From Flavobacteriaceae bacterium PS02336 (lineage in GTDB: Bacteria; Bacteroidota; Bacteroidia; Flavobacteriales; Flavobacteriaceae): 64,000 nt of DNA. Under the pieces are notes generated by a model, which saw only the letters and a program-made list of their open reading frames with translations, did not search any database and was not told the DNA's origin. Positions 25,716 to 33,836 of this stretch are shown piece after piece. Position numbers and translations under genes: made by a program. The first letter of the stretch is position 1, and every line of letters begins with the position of its first letter. The stretch lies in assembly GCA_029960065.1 (NCBI GenBank), contig JASCOF010000004.1, positions 310,001 through 374,000 on the forward strand, given 5' to 3'.

Positions 25716-26272
25716 TTCAGATATGGATTTTCAGGTGCGTTAGACCAAATAAGATAATCACCGCCAAGCTCTATAATCTGCTCTTTCCAAAAGTGAGTAG
25801 TAGATTTTCCGATAATTTTATTTTTATAATTATTATCAGCAATAATCCAAGAGTTTCCCTGCATTTCATTTTCGAGCTGATTTTCGTCCCAGCCAGTGTA
25901 GCCTAAGAAAAAGCGAATGTTATTTTTGCTGATAGCACCGCTGTTTATAAGGTCTTTGGTGGACTCAAAATCGCCTCCCCAATAAATTCCATTCGAAATC
26001 TCAACACTATTTGGGATTAACTCAGGAATATTGTGAATGAAATAAAGGTTGTCTTGTTCTACGGGACCTCCGTTATATATCTTAAAGTTGGCTTCAATTT
26101 CCGGTATTAAGTCACTAATAGTATATTTTAGTGGCTTATTAATTATAAAACCTATTGATCCTTCTTTGTTATGGTCTGCTAATAAAATTACCGATCTGTT
26201 AAAAGATAAATCTCCAATTATTGAAGGCTCGGCAATAAGCAGGTGTCCTTTTTTTAATTTTTCTGAAATCAT
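25712..26272 (-). CDS. YqgE/AlgH family protein (UPF0301)
   Basis: The 186-residue protein has the family pattern: KGHLLIAEPSIIGDLSFNRS, VILLADHNKEGSIGFIINKP, YNGGPVEQDNLYFIH, and FFLGYTGWDENQLENEM. The AlgH structure is known but its biochemical role is not. The ATG at 26272 was chosen because the conserved family start KGHLLIA follows directly; an in-frame extension to 26356 would add low-complexity Phe/Asn-rich sequence. It converges on the aminotransferase gene and follows HU on the same strand, separated by the HU terminator. Confidence 0.92.
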   Translation of the reverse strand: MISEKLKKGHLLIAEPSIIGDLSFNRSVILLADHNKEGSIGFIINKPLKYTISDLIPEIEANFKIYNGGPVEQDNLYFIHNIPELIPNSVEISNGIYWGGDFESTKDLINSGAISKNNIRFFLGYTGWDENQLENEMQGNSWIIADNNYKNKIIGKSTTHFWKEQIIELGGDYLIWSNAPENPYLN

Positions 26273-26346
26273 ACGGTTACAATTTTTATTAAATTTAATC
26301 ATAAAAAAATTAAAATCACAAAAAAAATCGTTAAACCGCATAAAAA

Positions 26347-26366
26347 AACCTTCCATAAGGAAGGTT
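26347..26366 (-). terminator. Intrinsic terminator of the HU gene
   Basis: AACCTTCC and GGAAGGTT form an 8-bp stem around ATAA; on the minus strand the hairpin runs directly into a T-tract. It lies 35 bp after the HU stop codon. Confidence 0.85.
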
Positions 26367-26400
26367 TTGATTATATTGTAAGTTTAGAGAACTTTCTTAC

Positions 26401-26673
26401 TTAGTTCACTGCACCTTCTAATTCAGCACCAGCTTTGAATTTTACAACATTTTTAGCTGCGATTTTAATAGTTTTTCCTGTTTGAGGGTTTCTACCATCT
26501 CTAGCAGCTCTAGAAGAAACTGACCAAGATCCGAAACCTACTAATGAAACTCTTCCTCCTTTTTTCAAAGTTGTACCTACGTTACCTAAAAAAGACTCTA
26601 AAGCTAATTTCGCCGCAGCTTTTGTAATTCCTGCATCAGCAGCGATAGCATCGATTAATTCTGATTTGTTCAT
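26401..26673 (-). CDS. HU-family DNA-binding protein
   Basis: Ninety residues, the usual length for HU. The N-terminal helices (MNKSELIDAIAADAGITKAA) and the beta-arm signature GFGSWSVSSRAARDGRNPQTG, then KTIKIAAKNVVKFKAG, are textbook. HU coats and bends the nucleoid as a dimer. The gene has its own good promoter (26718-26747) and terminator (26347-26366), so it is a monocistronic, probably highly expressed unit. Confidence 0.97.
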   Translation of the reverse strand: MNKSELIDAIAADAGITKAAAKLALESFLGNVGTTLKKGGRVSLVGFGSWSVSSRAARDGRNPQTGKTIKIAAKNVVKFKAGAELEGAVN

Positions 26674-26717
26674 AATAATTAGTTATTAATTGTTGGTTAA
26701 AAAAAATTGTTAATACA

Positions 26718-26747
26718 CAAATTTAGTAGGAAATCCGTTGCGTGCAA
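26718..26747 (-). promoter_or_regulatory. Promoter of the HU gene
   Basis: On the minus strand TTG (26745-26747), 19 bp, then TAAATTTG (26718-26725) match the Bacteroidota -33/-7 consensus. The -7 box ends 44 bp before the ATG. Confidence 0.8.
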
Positions 26748-26853
26748 GTGTTTTCTTTAATTTTAGCAAAAATTGTTAATAACTTGCTTTTTTTGTTCAT
26801 AAAGGATGTTATTCATCGATGAAAAGCAAGTACAAACCCCTGTTTTACTGAGC

Positions 26854-27801
26854 TTAATAGACTTTTGCAACATCTGAAAAGCTGACTCCATTTAATAATT
26901 CTGAAGCAAGCATTCTCTTTTTTCCTGGCAATTGTAGACTTAATAACTGAACAAACCCTTCTTTTATTGCAATTTTTATTTCTTTTTTACTGCTAATTAG
27001 TTTTCCAGCTTCAAAACTGTGATTCTCCAAAATCAATTTTGACTCGTATATTTTGATACTTAATTCTTCAGCTTGATCTTTTAAATAACACCAAGATGCA
27101 GGATACGGACTTAATCCTCGAATTAAATTATTGATTTCTGACCCCGATTTTGTCCAATCAATTTTACAGTTTTCTTTGTTTAATTTATAAGCCGTTTTTA
27201 TGTCGTCATTATCTTCCTGAATTGTTGTGGTAACATTTCCGGTTTCAATAACTTTTAAAGTATCAATTACTGTTGTGCTTCCTAAATGCATCAAGCGGTC
27301 ATGTAATTGTCCTGCCGTTTCTTCTGGTTCAATTGCAATTTCTGAATTTAAAATCATAGCGCCTGTATCGATTTTATCATCAATAAAAAATGTAGTTACA
27401 CCGGTTTTAGTTTCACCATTAATAATTGCCCAGTTTATTGGAGCGGCGCCGCGATAATTTGGTAATAATGAAGCATGAAGATTAAAAGTACCCAGACTTG
27501 GCATTTCCCAAACTACTTTTGGCAGCATTCTAAACGCTACTACGATTTGTAAATTGGCATTTAAAGCTTTTAATTCTGCTAAGAAATTCTCGTCTTTTAA
27601 ATTGGTTGGCTGTAATAAAGTCAGGTTGTTTGCTAAGGCGTATTCTTTTACAGCCGAATATTTTATTTTTTGTCCACGTCCAGCTGGTTTGTCTGCAGCA
27701 GTAATCACGCCGACAACTTCATAGTTGTTTTTAATAATGGTATCCAAAATGCCGACAGCAAATTCTGGCGTTCCCATAAATATAATTCTCAATTTCTCCA
27801 T
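26854..27801 (-). CDS. fmt: Methionyl-tRNA formyltransferase
   Basis: The enzyme formylates initiator Met-tRNA using 10-formyl-THF. The 315-residue protein shows FMGTPEFAVGIL at the N-terminus, the catalytic LHASLLPNYRGAAPINWAI segment (Asn/His/Asp site), DTGAMIL, and the C-terminal OB-like domain (GLSPYPASWCYL). The ATG overlaps the recQ stop by one base (TAATG), so the two are translated from one mRNA. Confidence 0.97.
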   Translation of the reverse strand: MEKLRIIFMGTPEFAVGILDTIIKNNYEVVGVITAADKPAGRGQKIKYSAVKEYALANNLTLLQPTNLKDENFLAELKALNANLQIVVAFRMLPKVVWEMPSLGTFNLHASLLPNYRGAAPINWAIINGETKTGVTTFFIDDKIDTGAMILNSEIAIEPEETAGQLHDRLMHLGSTTVIDTLKVIETGNVTTTIQEDNDDIKTAYKLNKENCKIDWTKSGSEINNLIRGLSPYPASWCYLKDQAEELSIKIYESKLILENHSFEAGKLISSKKEIKIAIKEGFVQLLSLQLPGKKRMLASELLNGVSFSDVAKVY

Positions 27802-29696
27802 TATGATTTTAAAGTGTATTTATTATTCGCTTGTATAATGATATGATTGTTTTCGAGTAATTCCTGAAGAACCGAGATGATGTCTTTTGTATCCATCTTG
27901 ATTTGGTTTTCAATTTCTCTCGAAGTCAAAGAAGCCGTTTTTAATAAAGAAAGAATTTTGTCTGCAATAGAATCCGCTTCTGTAATTTTTCCTTTTTGGG
28001 TAATGCAATACGAACAAATACCGCAGTTTTCATTGATTTCTTCACCAAAATAATCCAAAACCAATCTGTTCTTGCAGGTTTTAGTGTCTTTTATATAATG
28101 TAAAACAGATAAAAGCTGTTCTTTTTTAACGACGTTTTGTTTTTCTAAATATTTCGAAACTCTATTTATAGTATGATCGTCTTCGCGGACTTCATTAAAT
28201 AATATAGTAGCATCATTGTTTTTAGATTTGTATTCTATGATTTCTTTTTCTTTTAATTTTTCTAAAAGCGCAATAACTTGTTCCTCAGAGCGATTGGATT
28301 TTTTGGCAATCAATCCCAGATTTAGATTTGATTTTACTTCGTAAACACCAGGATAAGTTCTCAAAATTGCCAAAATGATTTCTTCATCATTCGGATTCAA
28401 ACTCATATATCGAATGACTTCTTTAGATTCAATCAAAAACTGAATATTGATTTTTTCTGAAAACTCCTGAGACATCGTAATAATTCCCTGCTGATTCAAA
28501 AACTGCAGTGCATTATACGTTTTTAAAGTAGGAAAGTCGTATTTGTTGCAAAAATGATTCATTTTAAAAGAAAAAGATTCGTCTAAACCTTCGCCGTAAG
28601 CAATCTGAAAATAATTACAGAGTTTTACGTACATCGTTTTTAGAAACTTCTTATCTGGTAAAACATTTATAAACTGCTGTTCGGTCTGAATGGCGTCTGA
28701 ATTATTATAAAGCAAAACCGAAAATGCTTTTGCGCCATTTCGTCCCGCACGCCCAGATTCCTGATAATAATTTTCTATGTTTTCTGGAAGCTGTGTATGA
28801 ATAACGGTTTTAACATTATCCTTGTCAATTCCCATTCCAAAAGCGTTGGTTGCCACAATCACCTGCGCTTGCTGCGACATCCACAATTGCATGTTCTTGT
28901 CTTTTTCTTTTGCCGAAAGTCCGCCGTGATAATAAGTCGCCGTAAATCCTAACGATTGTAATTGCGAAGACATATTTAAGCACGATTTTCGATTTCGAAC
29001 ATATATAATCGAAGGCTGCGGATTCTTTTTAAGAATTTGTTCAGTTCTGTATAATTTATCTTCTACTTCAAAAACCATATAAGCAATATTCTTACGCTCA
29101 AAAGACTGCTGAAAATGCTTCGGATTTTTTAATTCCAATTGCGTTCTAATATCTTCAATAACCCTGGGAGTTGCCGTTGCTGTCAAAGCCAAAAACGGAA
29201 TTTTAGGAAAGAATTTTTTGAGTTCCGAAATTTTAAGATAAGCCGGTCTAAAATCGTGACCCCATTGCGAAACACAATGCGCCTCATCAATCGCGATCAA
29301 ATTGATAGGAAGATTTTTAATGCGTTCTAAAATCCAATCCGATTGTAAACGCTCTGGAGATAAATACAGGAATTTATAATTACCATACTGGCAATTATCT
29401 AAAAGATCAATAATTTCTTCGGTGTGAATTCCGCCCGTCAGAGCAATAGCTTTAATGTCTCTTTTTTGAAGATTCATTACCTGATCTTTCATCAAAGCAA
29501 TAAGAGGAGAAATTACAAGGCAGATACCTTCCTGCATCATAGCTGGGACCTGAAAACAAATCGATTTTCCGCCTCCTGTCGGAAGCACAGCAAAAGTATC
29601 CTGTCCTTCCAGAACCGAATCGATAATTTCTTTTTGCAACGGTCTAAAACTGTCGTGTTTCCAGTATTTTAGAAGAATATCCTGCGCTCCGAGCAT
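27801..29696 (-). CDS. recQ: RecQ-family ATP-dependent DNA helicase
   Basis: A 3'-5' SF2 helicase involved in recombination and repair. Visible motifs are Walker A LPTGGGKSICFQ, DEAHCVSQWGHDFRPAY, TATATPRV, motif V/VI ATNAFGMGIDKDNV and YYQESGRAGRNG. The zinc-binding cysteines (CKNRLVLDYFGEEINENC then GICSYC) and a winged-helix region follow. The 631-residue protein seems to lack a canonical HRDC domain; its end (LTSREIENQIKMDTKDIISV) looks like an extra winged helix. It is translationally coupled to fmt downstream. More than one RecQ is common in Flavobacteria, so paralogue identity is uncertain. Confidence 0.94.
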   Translation of the reverse strand: MLGAQDILLKYWKHDSFRPLQKEIIDSVLEGQDTFAVLPTGGGKSICFQVPAMMQEGICLVISPLIALMKDQVMNLQKRDIKAIALTGGIHTEEIIDLLDNCQYGNYKFLYLSPERLQSDWILERIKNLPINLIAIDEAHCVSQWGHDFRPAYLKISELKKFFPKIPFLALTATATPRVIEDIRTQLELKNPKHFQQSFERKNIAYMVFEVEDKLYRTEQILKKNPQPSIIYVRNRKSCLNMSSQLQSLGFTATYYHGGLSAKEKDKNMQLWMSQQAQVIVATNAFGMGIDKDNVKTVIHTQLPENIENYYQESGRAGRNGAKAFSVLLYNNSDAIQTEQQFINVLPDKKFLKTMYVKLCNYFQIAYGEGLDESFSFKMNHFCNKYDFPTLKTYNALQFLNQQGIITMSQEFSEKINIQFLIESKEVIRYMSLNPNDEEIILAILRTYPGVYEVKSNLNLGLIAKKSNRSEEQVIALLEKLKEKEIIEYKSKNNDATILFNEVREDDHTINRVSKYLEKQNVVKKEQLLSVLHYIKDTKTCKNRLVLDYFGEEINENCGICSYCITQKGKITEADSIADKILSLLKTASLTSREIENQIKMDTKDIISVLQELLENNHIIIQANNKYTLKS

Positions 29697-29761
29697 TGCG
29701 TAAGTTTTAAAGTTAAAAATTTAGAAAACAGCTTCTAGTTTTGCAACTTTAAAACCTTTTG

Positions 29762-30295
29762 CTAAATTTTGTCTAAGATATAAAGAATTCTGTTTTCAAC
29801 CGTATCTTTTGGAACTTCAATCAATTCGTAACCATAATTTTTATAGGTTTCAATAAGATGTTCCTGAATTTTAACTGCTTGTTCAAAATTTTCGTAACGC
29901 TCTGCATCGCTTTGGTAAATTTCTTCCCACGGCGGCAGAATAAAAGTTTTAGAATATTTATAGTCTTCGCAAGCCTTTGTAAAACGTTCTGGATATTCGT
30001 CTCCAATATAATCCATATACGCCACAACGTCTGGAATTCCTCTGTCAATAAAAACGAGATTAACAGGTTCTTCAAGAGCATTTTTGTATTGTTCGATACG
30101 ACCTTCCAAAAGCATTTCGCTAAACAAAAGAGGCTGTTCCAGAAACAGTTGTTCAATACCTTCCTCCTGTGCTTTCATGGTAACCTGTCTAGAAATTTCA
30201 GGATAGCAGCAAAAGCCACGAGCTACCAATTCGTTAATAAGTGTTGATTTTCCAGTACCAGGACCGCCAAGTAAAACTATGATTTGTTTTTGCAC
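29762..30295 (-). CDS. P-loop NTPase (AAA_28 / NadR-kinase-like)
   Basis: A Walker A motif (LLGGPGTGKSTL) stands at the N-terminus, followed by YPEISRQV and a Walker-B-like LVFIDRGIPDVVAYMDYIG, as in the AAA_28 group of small P-loop proteins related to nucleoside-type kinases. Substrate is unknown. The GTG at 30295 is taken as start because the -7 element TAAATTTG (minus strand, 30314-30321) overlaps the only upstream alternative, a TTG at 30316. That gives 177 residues. It lies upstream of recQ on the same strand, with 65 bp between. Confidence 0.8.
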   Translation of the reverse strand: MQKQIIVLLGGPGTGKSTLINELVARGFCCYPEISRQVTMKAQEEGIEQLFLEQPLLFSEMLLEGRIEQYKNALEEPVNLVFIDRGIPDVVAYMDYIGDEYPERFTKACEDYKYSKTFILPPWEEIYQSDAERYENFEQAVKIQEHLIETYKNYGYELIEVPKDTVENRILYILDKI

Positions 30296-30321
30296 AATTC
30301 TAAAAATAAAGCGCAAATTTA

Positions 30322-30777
30322 CCTAAACTTATTCATAATTAAAAAGAATATTTACTAGAAGCGAAAGATTTGGCATTTTTTGCAGTCATGTGTTCCTGCT
30401 GTCCGCTGCAATCTTTTGCTTTTTAAAGGAAAAAGCAAAAGGATTTCCGCTTCCATCAGGGCTAGAGGAGAGGCATGGTTTTGTTTTTGGAAATATTTTT
30501 GGAAATTTAATTGTCAAAAAGAAGAAAGTCCCAGCGGGACGAAATATTTATAGAAAACATGGATTTTATAGGTTAAAAGCTCCAGCGGAGCGACACATTT
30601 AGAATGATTTATATGTCGCTACGTTGGAGCTTTTTGATTGGTGTGAAATTATTTGCTATAAATATATTGCTCCGCTGGAGCAGTTTTTGAAATAAAGAAC
30701 TGAAAAGTTATATATGATTTTATTTGAATTGCCGTTGGTTTTAACCAACGGGTTTAAATGGTTTTTAGATTTCGGCT
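30322..30777. other. Repeat-rich intergenic region
   Basis: No gene is supported here; a 70-codon frame at 30390-30602 is made of repeat sequence. Contents: a perfect 12-bp stem hairpin (CTTTTGCTTTTT at 30413-30424 and its complement at 30430-30441), a run of mini-hairpins between 30528 and 30682, and an 8-bp stem CGTTGGTT/AACCAACG at 30733-30750. Confidence 0.7.
30528..30682. repeat. Array of 13-nt mini-hairpins
   Basis: GTCCCAGCGGGAC (30528-30540), GCTCCAGCGGAGC (30579-30591), a degenerate copy near 30612-30628, and GCTCCGCTGGAGC (30669-30681) each form a 5-bp stem with a 3-nt loop. The A/T-rich spacers are about 25-40 bp, and the first contains ATAGAAAA, close to GTAGAAAA between the hairpins at 12820-12885. 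The stems differ but remain paired. Confidence 0.7.
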
Positions 30778-31392
30778 TTAGCCAAATATTTGCCACCATT
30801 TTCTTTTGGTTTTCGCAATAATTACTCTAGGATTGTCTTCTATTACTTTTCCATCAAAATCAAGAACATATTCATTAGAATCAAAATCAAATAATCGTAT
30901 TTTATCAGTTTCAATGTTGAAAGGATTTTTTCCGTCAACACTTACCCAAATATCTCTTCCGCCAAAGCGCCAAATAATTTCTCCATGTTTTGTTATTCTG
31001 AAAATTTCCAATTCTCCATAAATTATAAAATCGTTTTCAAGTTTGTGAAGCGAGAAATTTGTAATACGATCAAATTCTTTTTTCCAGATTAATTTTAGAG
31101 AAGGAATTTCTAAACAATATATTTCATTTCCACTGAGAATCCATAATTTATTATCTTCTATAATAAAAGTATCTTCATATATTCCACTTGCACTATTCGT
31201 TTCGTAGATGATAACATTAGAAATTATAACTCCTAATTCTTTAATTGCAATATAATGACGGCTTTGATATTCTGGATCTTCTTTCTCGCTACCAAAATAA
31301 ATTGTATTGTCTTCTAATTTAATAATTGAATCTAAATCATCGTTAAGATCATCTAGTAATTCAATTTCAAAATTTTTATAATTAATCTTCAT
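30778..31392 (-). CDS. Hypothetical protein, beta-propeller-like
   Basis: I cannot assign a family. The 204-residue protein has no signal peptide and is made of repeated short beta-strand pairs with Trp/Ile cores (LWILSGNEIYCLEIPSLKLI, IFRITKHGEIIWRFGGRDIW, IRLFDFDSNEYVLDFDG), suggesting partial WD- or PQQ-like blades. The end is basic and aromatic (TKRKWWQIFG). Small proteins of this kind sometimes act as immunity proteins for polymorphic toxins, but no toxin gene is nearby. It is followed upstream by the esterase gene on the same strand, 17 bp away. Confidence 0.6.
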   Translation of the reverse strand: MKINYKNFEIELLDDLNDDLDSIIKLEDNTIYFGSEKEDPEYQSRHYIAIKELGVIISNVIIYETNSASGIYEDTFIIEDNKLWILSGNEIYCLEIPSLKLIWKKEFDRITNFSLHKLENDFIIYGELEIFRITKHGEIIWRFGGRDIWVSVDGKNPFNIETDKIRLFDFDSNEYVLDFDGKVIEDNPRVIIAKTKRKWWQIFG

Positions 31393-31409
31393 TTAAATTG
31401 ATTTAAAGA

Positions 31410-32321
31410 TTACTCACAAAACAAATACTTCCCAGAACCTTTCCCTTTTTTAGAAGGCACAATCAAATGCGATTCAAATTTCTTTTCTTTCAAAACATCA
31501 TTCACAAAATCTAAAACATACTGCTGTCCTTCGTGAAAAAGATAACCAGAGAATTCATGTCCGCCGCCGCAAAAAGTAATCAGTTCGATGTCTTTATGTA
31601 AATCTTTCATTTGGTTGTAAACGGCATAAGAGCCAAAAAGAATCAGCCAGCCCGAAGCATTTGTCGGGCAAGAACGATGTGAACCTGCAGCGTATGGAAC
31701 TGTGTCATCATTACTTCCGTGTGCCAATAACATCGGAATCGCTTTTTCTTTTGTAATCAGATTTATATCCTGAATTGCACCAGAACCTCCAATAAAACCT
31801 TTGTATTTGAAGTTTTCTGGCAGATTGCTTTTGTATAAATTCATTAATTTATAATCCCAGAACGAAGCATGAAAACCAATTTCGGCTCCCGCACTAATTC
31901 CAGAAATAAAGATTTTTGAAGTGTCAAGATTATATTTAGGTGCATTTTCAATTAAAAAAGCAGTTGCCTGCCACATATCGCTCACGCCAATCTGAATTGC
32001 TTTTATTTTTTCAGTTAAAGTTCCTTTGCATCCAAAATCTTTTCCTTTCATATATAAGCTGTACGAAATACTCGCAACAGCATAACCGTTTTGCGCCATA
32101 AATTTCCCGAAGTCTTTTTCGCTCGTTCGTTCTCCGCCAGAAAATCCGCCTCCAAAAGCAAATAGAATTAACGGAATTTTTTCGCCAGCTTTTTTCTTTG
32201 GCAGATATAAATCTAAATCCAGTTTTAAAGTGTCGTTTTGGAAATAAGTTAGTGTTTTGACTTCTTGTGCTTGAATGTTGTTGAATATAAGGACGATAAA
32301 AAGTAAAAGGAGTTTTTTCAT
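31410..32321 (-). CDS. Secreted alpha/beta hydrolase (esterase-like)
   Basis: The signal peptide ends NIQAQ (~19). The fold motifs are an oxyanion-hole FAFGGGFSGG, nucleophile Ser143 in GISAGAE, Asp206 in HGSNDDTVP and His255 in GGGHEF, a complete catalytic triad in the order of the BD-FAE/lipase-like esterase group. Its size, 303 residues, is typical. Esterases of this kind can deacylate plant polysaccharides, but it is far from the PUL, so its substrate is open. It probably forms a transcript with the 204-aa gene, which starts 17 bp downstream. Confidence 0.85.
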   Translation of the reverse strand: MKKLLLLFIVLIFNNIQAQEVKTLTYFQNDTLKLDLDLYLPKKKAGEKIPLILFAFGGGFSGGERTSEKDFGKFMAQNGYAVASISYSLYMKGKDFGCKGTLTEKIKAIQIGVSDMWQATAFLIENAPKYNLDTSKIFISGISAGAEIGFHASFWDYKLMNLYKSNLPENFKYKGFIGGSGAIQDINLITKEKAIPMLLAHGSNDDTVPYAAGSHRSCPTNASGWLILFGSYAVYNQMKDLHKDIELITFCGGGHEFSGYLFHEGQQYVLDFVNDVLKEKKFESHLIVPSKKGKGSGKYLFCE

Positions 32322-32338
32322 TATAGTATTTTTTTAAT

Positions 32339-32630
32339 CTCGCAAAGTCGCTAAGACGCAAAGTTTTCGCAATTTTTGTCATTTCGACGAAGGAGAAATC
32401 TTCACGAGAAGCTCGACAAAGATTGGCGAAAATACCGTGAGGAGTTACTTGCGGAGATTTCTCCTTCGTCGAAATGACAAACAGTACGTTGTATGCTTCC
32501 TTCTGGGAAACTTTCGAGAAATATTTTAAGTATTGTTTTTCTCAAATATAACAGTAAATTTTACAAAGAAATAATCTTGGATTGCTTTTTTCTCTGCACC
32601 TTTGCGCCTTTATAACTTTGTTCCTTTAAA
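32339..32630. repeat. Composite element: 8-bp phased arms around a 25-bp inverted repeat
   Basis: Octamers of the CTCGCAAA/GTCGCTAA/GACGCAAA type run 32339-32362, and mirror-type octamers (CCTTTGCG, CCTTTATA, ACTTTGTT, CCTTTAAA) run 32599-32630. Inside lies an exact 25-bp inverted repeat, 32377-32401 with 32455-32479, containing TTTCGACGAAGGAGAAAT, with 53 bp between arms. It fills most of the gap between the esterase gene and DUF493. The inner part resembles hairpin elements I recall as abundant in Flavobacterium genomes. Confidence 0.75.
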
Positions 32631-32719
32631 ACAAAGTTTTAAACTCGAAAAAAATCTAAAATCTAAACTCAAAAATCTAAATTCAAAAACCGTATATTTG
32701 CGTTTATTTTTAATTACGA

Positions 32720-33016
32720 ATGGAGAACGATAAAGAAAAAAATACCGCCGAATTTTACGAAAGATTAAAAGTAGAGCTTGATAACGCAAACACTTGGCCA
32801 GCAGAATATTTGTATAAATTTATTGTGCCTTCTGTGGGAGATAATGTGGAGCGTGTCGAAAAAGCTTTTGATCGAATGGGAGCGGTTATTAAGACAACAA
32901 AATCTAAAACAGGTAAATTTACCAGTGTTTCTGTAGATGTTACTATGCACAGCTCAGACGATGTGATTAGTAAATACAAAGAAGTTTCTACAATAGAAGG
33001 TATAGTTTCATTATAA
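32720..33016 (+). CDS. DUF493 family protein
   Basis: A 98-residue protein with the DUF493 ferredoxin-like pattern: FYERLKVELDNANTWPAEYLYKFIVP, then KTGKFTSVSVDVTM and VISKYKEVSTIEGIVSL. Members of this family (YbeD in E. coli) have an ACT-like fold with no settled role. A -7-like TATATTTG at 32693-32700 lies 19 bp before the ATG. It is 3 bp upstream of the DUF4290 gene, so they are coupled. Confidence 0.88.
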   Translation: MENDKEKNTAEFYERLKVELDNANTWPAEYLYKFIVPSVGDNVERVEKAFDRMGAVIKTTKSKTGKFTSVSVDVTMHSSDDVISKYKEVSTIEGIVSL

Positions 33017-33019
33017 CTT

Positions 33020-33745
33020 ATGATCGAAAAATATAAAAAAGAAGTCGCAAGCGATGTTGTTTTTAATTTAGAATACAATTCTGAAAGACAGCGATTAATT
33101 ATTCCGGAGTATGGTCGTCATTTACAAAAATTGATTGATCAGGCTACTGCAATCGAAGATGATGAAACGCGCAACAAAGCAGCGAAATATATCATTCAGG
33201 TTATGGGAAGTTTGAATCCGCATTTGCGTGATGTACCCGATTTTCAGCATAAACTTTGGGATCAGCTTTTTATCATGTCTGATTTTAAACTGAATGTAGA
33301 ATCGCCTTATCCAATTCCCTCAAGAGAAGTTTTGGAATTGAAACCAGATGTTTTGCAATATCCGCAGAATTTTCCAAAATACAGATTTTATGGAAACAAT
33401 ATCAAGTACATGATTGATGTTGCCAATAAATGGGAAGAAGGCGAAATGAAAACGGCATTGATCATGGTAATTGCCAATCACATGAAAAAATCTTTTTTGA
33501 GCTGGAATAAAGACACGGTAAAAGATGATGTGATTTTTGAACATTTGTATGAATTATCTGGCGGTAAAATCAATTTATTGCACAGTACAGAAGAGTTGTT
33601 AAACACAACAGATTTAATGCGCACAAATAAGCGTATGTCTAATAAGACAGCTTCTGGAGCACAGCCGAAAATTCAGAATAATAACAAAAACAACAATAAA
33701 GGCGGTCAAAAAAAGACATTTCAAAAAAACAATAATCAAAAATAA
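33020..33745 (+). CDS. DUF4290 family protein
   Basis: This Bacteroidota-specific family is recognised by NLEYNSERQRLIIPEYGRHL, GSLNPHLRDVPDFQHKLWDQ and YPIPSREVL. Function is unknown. The last ~35 residues are low complexity and rich in Asn, Lys and Gln (QNNNKNNNKGGQKK), a probably disordered basic tail. In related genomes, as I recall, the gene commonly stands upstream of murA, as here (91 bp gap). Confidence 0.87.
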   Translation: MIEKYKKEVASDVVFNLEYNSERQRLIIPEYGRHLQKLIDQATAIEDDETRNKAAKYIIQVMGSLNPHLRDVPDFQHKLWDQLFIMSDFKLNVESPYPIPSREVLELKPDVLQYPQNFPKYRFYGNNIKYMIDVANKWEEGEMKTALIMVIANHMKKSFLSWNKDTVKDDVIFEHLYELSGGKINLLHSTEELLNTTDLMRTNKRMSNKTASGAQPKIQNNNKNNNKGGQKKTFQKNNNQK

Positions 33746-33752
33746 AAAAGGT

Positions 33753-33830
33753 GCTAAGATGCTAAGGAGCTAAGACACTAAGATTTTTACCTTAGAACCT
33801 CAGAATCTCAGAACCTCAGAACCTTAACAA
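33753..33830. repeat. 8-bp phased inverted arrays before murA
   Basis: Four octamers of GCTAAGAT type (33753-33784) are followed after 6 bp by five of CTCAGAAC type (33791-33830). The second set approximates the reverse complement of the first, so the region can fold into one long imperfect hairpin. It occupies the gap between DUF4290 and murA and would sit in the murA leader. Confidence 0.75.
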
Positions 33831-33836
33831 AGATCT

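Noticed and set aside
29858..30247. 129-codon plus-strand frame opposite the P-loop NTPase
   Set aside because: The minus-strand frame has an intact Walker A motif; this one has no family pattern.
30390..30602. 70-codon open frame on the plus strand
   Set aside because: It is composed of a hairpin and mini-hairpin repeat sequence, has no protein-like pattern and starts inside a dispersed repeat.
30528..30682. CRISPR-like array
   Set aside because: Hairpins are regularly placed, but the repeat units are only 13 nt, differ from one another, and no cas gene is near.
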